Origin: Pseudomonadota bacterium
GTDB lineage: Bacteria; Pseudomonadota; Gammaproteobacteria; Steroidobacterales; Steroidobacteraceae
Assembly (NCBI GenBank): GCA_025355245.1
Contig: JANXZZ010000255.1
Location: 1 to 35,219, forward strand
DNA length: 35,219 nucleotides
Reading direction: 5' to 3'
Shown: positions 31,066-35,219 of the stretch, piece after piece
How the letters are laid out: each line of letters starts with the position of its first letter
Position numbering within the stretch: the stretch's first letter is position 1
Translations under genes and position numbers: made by a program
The notes under the pieces: generated by a model
What the model saw: only the letters and a program-made list of their open reading frames with translations
The model's database searches: none
What the model was told of the DNA's origin: nothing

Positions 31066-31667
31066 ACCCGCGAGCGCGCACGGCGGTGCGACTTCGTGCG
31101 ACGGCGTTCGCCCTGCTCGCTGCGGTCGCATTCGGCGCCGCGAGCGCAGCGGCGGGCGATCTCTCGCTCGATGAGCTGATGAACCGACTGCAGGCGCGAC
31201 CGCACAGACATGACACCTTCACGGAGCGCTACACGACCGCCATCCTCGAGCGGGCTCTCGAGGCCTCGGGCGAGCTTTTCTACGACGCACCCGACCACCT
31301 CGAGAAACGCACGTTGCGGCCGCATCCGGAGCGGCTCGTGCTCGAGCGCGGGGAGCTGACGATCGAACGCCACCAGCGCAGCTACCGGACGACGCTCGCC
31401 GAGTATCCCGAGGTCGCGCCGTACATCGACAGCATCCGCTCGACGCTGGCCGGCGATCGCGCGGGCCTCGAGCGCGTGTTCCGGCTTGCGTTCTCGAGTA
31501 ACGCCAATGACTGGGCGCTCGAACTGAAGCCACTGCCGACGCCGGCGCCGACACAAGTGAGGCGCATCCGCATCGAAGGCACTCTCGATACGGTGCGCAC
31601 GGTCCTGATCGAGCGCGCCAACGGCGACCGCTCGCTGATGACGCTGACCGCGGCCGCGAGCCCGTGA
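31062..31667 (+). CDS. LolA-like periplasmic carrier protein
   Basis: A 201-residue protein with a signal peptide (about 1-31, ending ASAAAGD) and a LolA/LolB-like lipoprotein-carrier fold: SLDELMNRLQARPHRHDTFTERYT, then ASGELFYDAPDHLEKRTLRPHPERLVLERGELTI (in pieces). The fold is an open beta-barrel that shields acyl chains in the periplasm. LolA-like proteins are a standard part of aryl-polyene clusters and are thought to carry the lipid-linked polyene from the inner to the outer membrane. The gene overlaps the preceding fusion gene by ATGA and the MMPL exporter by GTGA, so all three are coupled and probably act in sequence. Confidence 0.85.
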   Translation: MNPRARTAVRLRATAFALLAAVAFGAASAAAGDLSLDELMNRLQARPHRHDTFTERYTTAILERALEASGELFYDAPDHLEKRTLRPHPERLVLERGELTIERHQRSYRTTLAEYPEVAPYIDSIRSTLAGDRAGLERVFRLAFSSNANDWALELKPLPTPAPTQVRRIRIEGTLDTVRTVLIERANGDRSLMTLTAAASP

Positions 31668-34036
31668 AGGCCGCGCGGGCAGTCCCGGTGCTCGCGTGGC
31701 TCGCGCTCCTCGCGGTGGGCGCGTTTGTCGTCGCGCGGGCGACTTTCACCGCGGACCTGTCGGCGTTCCTGCCCGCTCATCCCACGGCCGCGCAGCAGCT
31801 GCTGGTCGATGAACTTCGCGACGGAATGGCCTCGCGGCTGATCCTGGTTGCGATCGACGGCGGCGATACGGCCGCGCGCGCCGCGGCCTCCAAGGGCCTC
31901 GCGGAGCGATTGCGCTCGAACACGGCCTTCGTCTCGGTCGCCAACGGCGCGGACGGCGCCTCGGCTGCCGACCGAACGTTCGTGTTCCGGCACCGCTATC
32001 TGCTCAGCGACCGAGTCACCGCGGAGCGCTTCTCCGTCGAGGGCCTGCGCGCTGCAATCGGCGACAGCATCGAATCGCTGGCGAGCCCGGCGGGTTTTCT
32101 CGCCAACGACCTGCTGCTTCCCGACCCCACCGGGGAGACGCTCGAGGCGATCGACCAGCTGATACCGCGGAACGCCCCGCGCAGCGAAGGCGGCGTCTGG
32201 GCCTCGCGCGAAGGCAACGAGGCGCTCCTGGTCGCGCAGACCCGCGCGACGGGCTCGGATACCGACGGCCAGCAGCGGACGGTCGGCCTGATCCGGGCGG
32301 CGTTCGCGGAGCTCGGTTCGGCCCATCCTTCGCCGCAGCCCCTCGAGCTGCGCCTGACGGGCCCCGGCGTGTTCGCCGTTGCCGCGCGCGCCTCGATCAT
32401 CCACGAGGCCGTTCGCCTCTCCGTGCTGAGCTCGGTGCTGATTGCCGTCCTCCTGACCGTCGTCTACCGTTCCGCGCTGACCGTGCTCTTGGGGCTCCTG
32501 CCGGTCGCCTCGGGCGCGCTCGCGGGGACCGCCGCGGTCGCGCTCGGATTTGGCGTCGTGCACGGCGTCACGCTCGGCTTCGGCGTCACGCTGATCGGTG
32601 AGTCCGTCGACTACTCGATCTACCTGCTCATCCAGGCCCGGGGTGGTGGCGGCAACGCGACGGCTGCGTGGGTGCGCAACCTTTGGCCGACCGTGCGCCT
32701 GGGACTCCTCACCTCGCTCTGCGGCTTCGCATCGCTGCTGCCCTCGGGCTTCCCGGGCCTCGCCCAGCTCGGACTCTATTCAATGGCCGGGCTCGTCGGC
32801 GCCGCGCTCGTCACGCGCTTCGTGCTGCCGGTGCTGCTGCCCGAGCGCTGGGTCGCGCGGCCCGTCGCGGCCGTCGGCGAGAGCATCGCGCGCGGGCTCG
32901 CACGCGCCCGCCCCTACCGGTGGTTCCTGTGGGCGGTACCGCTCGCGGCAGGAGCGGCCGTGTTCGTGCACCGCGAATCCGTGTGGAATCGCGACCTGTC
33001 GGCGCTGAGTCCAGTATCCGCGGCCGACCAGGCACTCGATGCGCGGCTGCGCAGCGGCGTCGGCGCACCCGACGTCCGCGACCTCGTGGTCATCGGCGCA
33101 CCCGACGCCGAGGGCGCGCTCAGGACCGCCGAGCTCGTGGGCCGACGCCTCGAGACCCTCGTCGAGGCGGGCGAGCTCGCGGGCTTCGAGAGCCCCGCGC
33201 GCTACTTGCCGAGCCTCGCCGCGCAGCGCGAGCGACGCGCGGCGCTGCCCGATCCCGCGGAACTCCGGCGCCGGCTCCGCGAGGCGGTCGCTCCGCTGCC
33301 GATCCAGGCCGCGCGCCTCGAGCCCTTCATCGCGGCCGTCAGCGACGCGCGCGGCGATGCGCTCCTCGACCGCGCCGCGCTCGCCGGGACCTCGCTCGGC
33401 ACCGCCGTCGATGCGCTCCTCGTCGAGCGCGGCGGACGCTTCGTCGCGTTGCTGCCACTGTCCGCCCCGAGCGGCGGCGCGCATCCGCTGTCGATCGACA
33501 GCGCGCGGATCCGCGCCGCGCTCGATGCACCATCGCCAGGCGTCTCCGTACTCGTGATCGATCTCAAGCACGAGTCTGACGCGCTCTACGCGAGTTACCT
33601 TGCGGAGGCGATCCGCTTGTCGACGTTCGGCTTCGCGGCGATCCTGCTGCTGCTGGTGGTGGCGTTGCGCTCCTGCCGCCGGATGCTCCGCGTCGTCGCA
33701 CCGCTGGTGATGGCGGTGCTCGTCGTGATCGCCCTGCTCGTCTCGGCCGGCGTCAGCCTCACGATCCTGCACCTGATCGGGCTCCTGCTCATAGTCGCGG
33801 TCGGCTCGAACTACGCGCTTTTCTTTGACCGCCGCAACGCGGCCGGCGACGCCGGCGAGCGCGCGACGATGCTCGCGTCGCTCTTCATCGCGAATCTCGC
33901 GACGGTGCTCGGCTTCGGCATCCTCGGCTTCTCGTCCGTCCCCGTGCTCGCCGCGCTCGGCACGACCGTCGCACCGGGTGCCTTCGCGGCGCTGCTGTTC
34001 TCGGCGCTCATGGCCGGCCCCGCGGACAAGCCGTGA
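31664..34036 (+). CDS. MMPL/RND-family exporter of the aryl-polyene cluster
   Basis: A 790-residue inner-membrane transporter with the duplicated MMPL layout. Each half has a membrane helix, a large periplasmic domain and a group of five to six helices (about 245-400 and 640-785). GESVDYSIYLL at 312-322 is the conserved helix-4 motif that carries proton-relay Asp in this family; in the second half VGSNYALFF stands at the equivalent place and lacks the Asp, as often seen. Exporters of this type next to LolA-like proteins are thought to release lipid-linked polyenes from the inner membrane. The GTG at 31664 overlaps the LolA-like stop, and the end overlaps the hydrolase start, each by four bases. 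Confidence 0.9.
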   Translation: MKAARAVPVLAWLALLAVGAFVVARATFTADLSAFLPAHPTAAQQLLVDELRDGMASRLILVAIDGGDTAARAAASKGLAERLRSNTAFVSVANGADGASAADRTFVFRHRYLLSDRVTAERFSVEGLRAAIGDSIESLASPAGFLANDLLLPDPTGETLEAIDQLIPRNAPRSEGGVWASREGNEALLVAQTRATGSDTDGQQRTVGLIRAAFAELGSAHPSPQPLELRLTGPGVFAVAARASIIHEAVRLSVLSSVLIAVLLTVVYRSALTVLLGLLPVASGALAGTAAVALGFGVVHGVTLGFGVTLIGESVDYSIYLLIQARGGGGNATAAWVRNLWPTVRLGLLTSLCGFASLLPSGFPGLAQLGLYSMAGLVGAALVTRFVLPVLLPERWVARPVAAVGESIARGLARARPYRWFLWAVPLAAGAAVFVHRESVWNRDLSALSPVSAADQALDARLRSGVGAPDVRDLVVIGAPDAEGALRTAELVGRRLETLVEAGELAGFESPARYLPSLAAQRERRAALPDPAELRRRLREAVAPLPIQAARLEPFIAAVSDARGDALLDRAALAGTSLGTAVDALLVERGGRFVALLPLSAPSGGAHPLSIDSARIRAALDAPSPGVSVLVIDLKHESDALYASYLAEAIRLSTFGFAAILLLLVVALRSCRRMLRVVAPLVMAVLVVIALLVSAGVSLTILHLIGLLLIVAVGSNYALFFDRRNAAGDAGERATMLASLFIANLATVLGFGILGFSSVPVLAALGTTVAPGAFAALLFSALMAGPADKP

Positions 34037-34707
34037 GTCGCGCGCAGGCGTCCGCGCATCGGGGCCGGGCCGCAGCGCGCATCGTAATGCTGCCCGGAGC
34101 CTTCAACACCGCGAGCGACTTCGCCGCGGCCCGATTCGCCGAGGCAGTGAGCGAGCGCGGGCTCGCGCTCGACCTCGTGTTCGCGGAGCTCGGATTCGAG
34201 CACGTGGCCGACCGCTCCATCGTGCAGCGCCTCAGTGCCGGGCCACTGCGCGAAGCGCGCGACGCCGGCTGCGAGTCGGTGTGGCTCGGCGGCGTATCGC
34301 TCGGCGCGTACGTCGCGCTCGGCTTCGCGGAGTGCCGCCCGGGCGAGGTCGACGGCCTGTGCCTGCTCGCGCCCTACCTCGGCACGCGACTGGTGACGGG
34401 CGAGCTGCGGCAGGCGGGCGGCGTCGAGCGCTGGGATCCGGGCGTCGTCGCCGCGCACGACGAGGAGCGACGCCTATGGGCCTTCATCCGCTCGGGCTTG
34501 CCCGCGCAGCTCGACGTCTGGCTCGGCTACGGACGCGGCGATCGCTTTGCGGACAGCCAGGCGCTGCTGGCCCGGACCCTGCCGACGGCAGCTGTTGACT
34601 GCATCGACGGCGCTCACGACTGGGCGACGTGGCGTACGCTGTGGGGACACTTCCTGGATCGTTGGCCCGCGCGTGCGGCCGGCGCCACGAACGGGGCCCA
34701 CGGATAG
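34033..34707 (+). CDS. Alpha/beta hydrolase of the pigment cluster
   Basis: A 224-residue cytoplasmic alpha/beta hydrolase. RIVMLPGAFNTASDF is the first strand and oxyanion turn; GGVSLGAY gives the GxSxG elbow (Gly87, Ser89, Gly91); DGAHDWATW near the end holds the catalytic His (about 195). The acid residue is probably the Asp in LGYGRGDRFAD. The enzyme could be a thioesterase that removes stalled chains from the ACP or hydrolyses an ester during anchoring; the sequence does not decide. The GTG at 34033 overlaps the exporter stop (GTGA). The stop TAG is directly followed by the ATG of the deacetylase gene, so it is an internal member of the operon. Confidence 0.82.
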   Translation: MSRAQASAHRGRAAARIVMLPGAFNTASDFAAARFAEAVSERGLALDLVFAELGFEHVADRSIVQRLSAGPLREARDAGCESVWLGGVSLGAYVALGFAECRPGEVDGLCLLAPYLGTRLVTGELRQAGGVERWDPGVVAAHDEERRLWAFIRSGLPAQLDVWLGYGRGDRFADSQALLARTLPTAAVDCIDGAHDWATWRTLWGHFLDRWPARAAGATNGAHG

Positions 34708-35219
34708 ATGCCCGCACAAGCCGACCCGCCGAAACCCGACTCGAGCGCGCACTGGCGCGACCGTCCGCTCGTCACGGCCTCGTTCGCGTTGCACACGACC
34801 GCGGTCGGCATCGTCGCTGCCAATCCGTCGCAGTGGCCGCTCTCGGCCGGCATCGTCGTCGCGAACCATCTGCTGCTGGCGGCGACCGGGCTGTGGCCCC
34901 GCAGCACCTCGCTCGGACCCAACTGGCGGCGGCTGCCGTCCGATCGATGCAGCGGCCGGGTCGCGCTTACGATCGACGACGGTCCGGATCCCGAAGTGAC
35001 GCCGCGCGTACTCGACGCGCTCGATGCTGGCGGTGCCCGCGCGACGTTCTTCTGCGTCGGCGAGCGTCTCGTGCGGCACGCCGCACTCGGCCGTGAGATC
35101 GTGGCTCGTGGACACGCGATCGAGAACCACAGCCAGCATCACGCGAATCACTTCTCGGTGCTGGGACCGAGGCGGATGCGCACCGAGGTCGCGAGCGCGC
35201 AGGAGTCGATCGCCGGCGT
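34708..35219 (+). CDS. Polysaccharide deacetylase (NodB/CE4) family protein, partial at window edge
   Basis: The first 170 codons are seen; the frame is open at the window edge. Two hydrophobic segments (about 20-38 and 45-63) anchor the N-terminus in the membrane. The NodB domain follows: VALTIDDGPDPEVTP (86-99) has the catalytic and metal-binding Asp pair (Asp90, Asp91), ATFFCVGER is the next motif, and ENHSQHHANHF (139-149) contains the HxxxH metal-binding pair (His141, His145). CE4 enzymes remove N-acetyl groups from amino sugars, so the substrate may be an acetamido sugar added by the cluster's glycosyltransferase; this is inference. It starts directly after the hydrolase stop, with no gap. 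Confidence 0.87.
   Translation, partial: MPAQADPPKPDSSAHWRDRPLVTASFALHTTAVGIVAANPSQWPLSAGIVVANHLLLAATGLWPRSTSLGPNWRRLPSDRCSGRVALTIDDGPDPEVTPRVLDALDAGGARATFFCVGERLVRHAALGREIVARGHAIENHSQHHANHFSVLGPRRMRTEVASAQESIAG

Overview
The window is high-GC, densely packed, double-stranded bacterial chromosome. TamA/TamB, an MltB-type lytic transglycosylase, MipA/OmpV and an aryl-polyene type pigment cluster all point to a Gram-negative proteobacterium. The best guess is a Gammaproteobacterium near the Xanthomonadales, Steroidobacterales or Nevskiales; this is inferred from gene content only. No mobile element, CRISPR array, rRNA or convincing tRNA was seen.

Left part (1-11.6 kb): short housekeeping and accessory transcription units. 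In order these are a secreted DUF885 metallopeptidase-like protein (cut by the window edge), a NIPSNAP protein divergent from an ArsR-type regulator, and a divergent Lgt-like membrane protein. Next come a Tyr/Pro-rich envelope protein overlapping a TetR regulator behind a palindromic operator, a secreted serine hydrolase, a cupin and two overlapping polytopic membrane proteins. The part ends with an NTF2-like lipoprotein, a DUF2937 protein, an unknown protein, a VOC protein and a small HTH protein. Several genes start only 7-11 bases after an extended -10 box, suggesting leaderless transcripts.

Middle part (11.6-21 kb, all minus strand): an MltB-like lytic transglycosylase overlaps a Tat-exported FMN-dependent 2-hydroxyacid dehydrogenase that carries a c-type heme motif (CxxCH). 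Then follow the tamA-tamB outer-membrane assembly operon and a DUF2306 membrane protein.

Right part (21.5-35.2 kb, running off the edge): a xanthomonadin/aryl-polyene type biosynthetic cluster. A first block encodes an FAD-dependent halogenase-like oxidoreductase, a XanB2/FkbO-type chorismatase (starter hydroxybenzoate), a MipA/OmpV outer-membrane protein, a PlsC-type acyltransferase and a family 2 glycosyltransferase. A UbiE-like methyltransferase is transcribed on the opposite strand. A strong promoter and a G-rich leader precede a second block: acyl carrier protein, COG4648 membrane protein, AMP-ligase, a dehydratase-acyltransferase fusion, LolA-like protein, MMPL exporter, alpha/beta hydrolase and a polysaccharide deacetylase cut by the window edge. 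Most genes overlap by 1-8 bases. The inferred route is chorismate to hydroxybenzoate, loading on the ACP by the AMP-ligase, chain extension by ketosynthases (not in the window, presumably to the right), dehydration, transfer to a lipid or sugar anchor, and export by LolA-like and MMPL proteins to the outer membrane.
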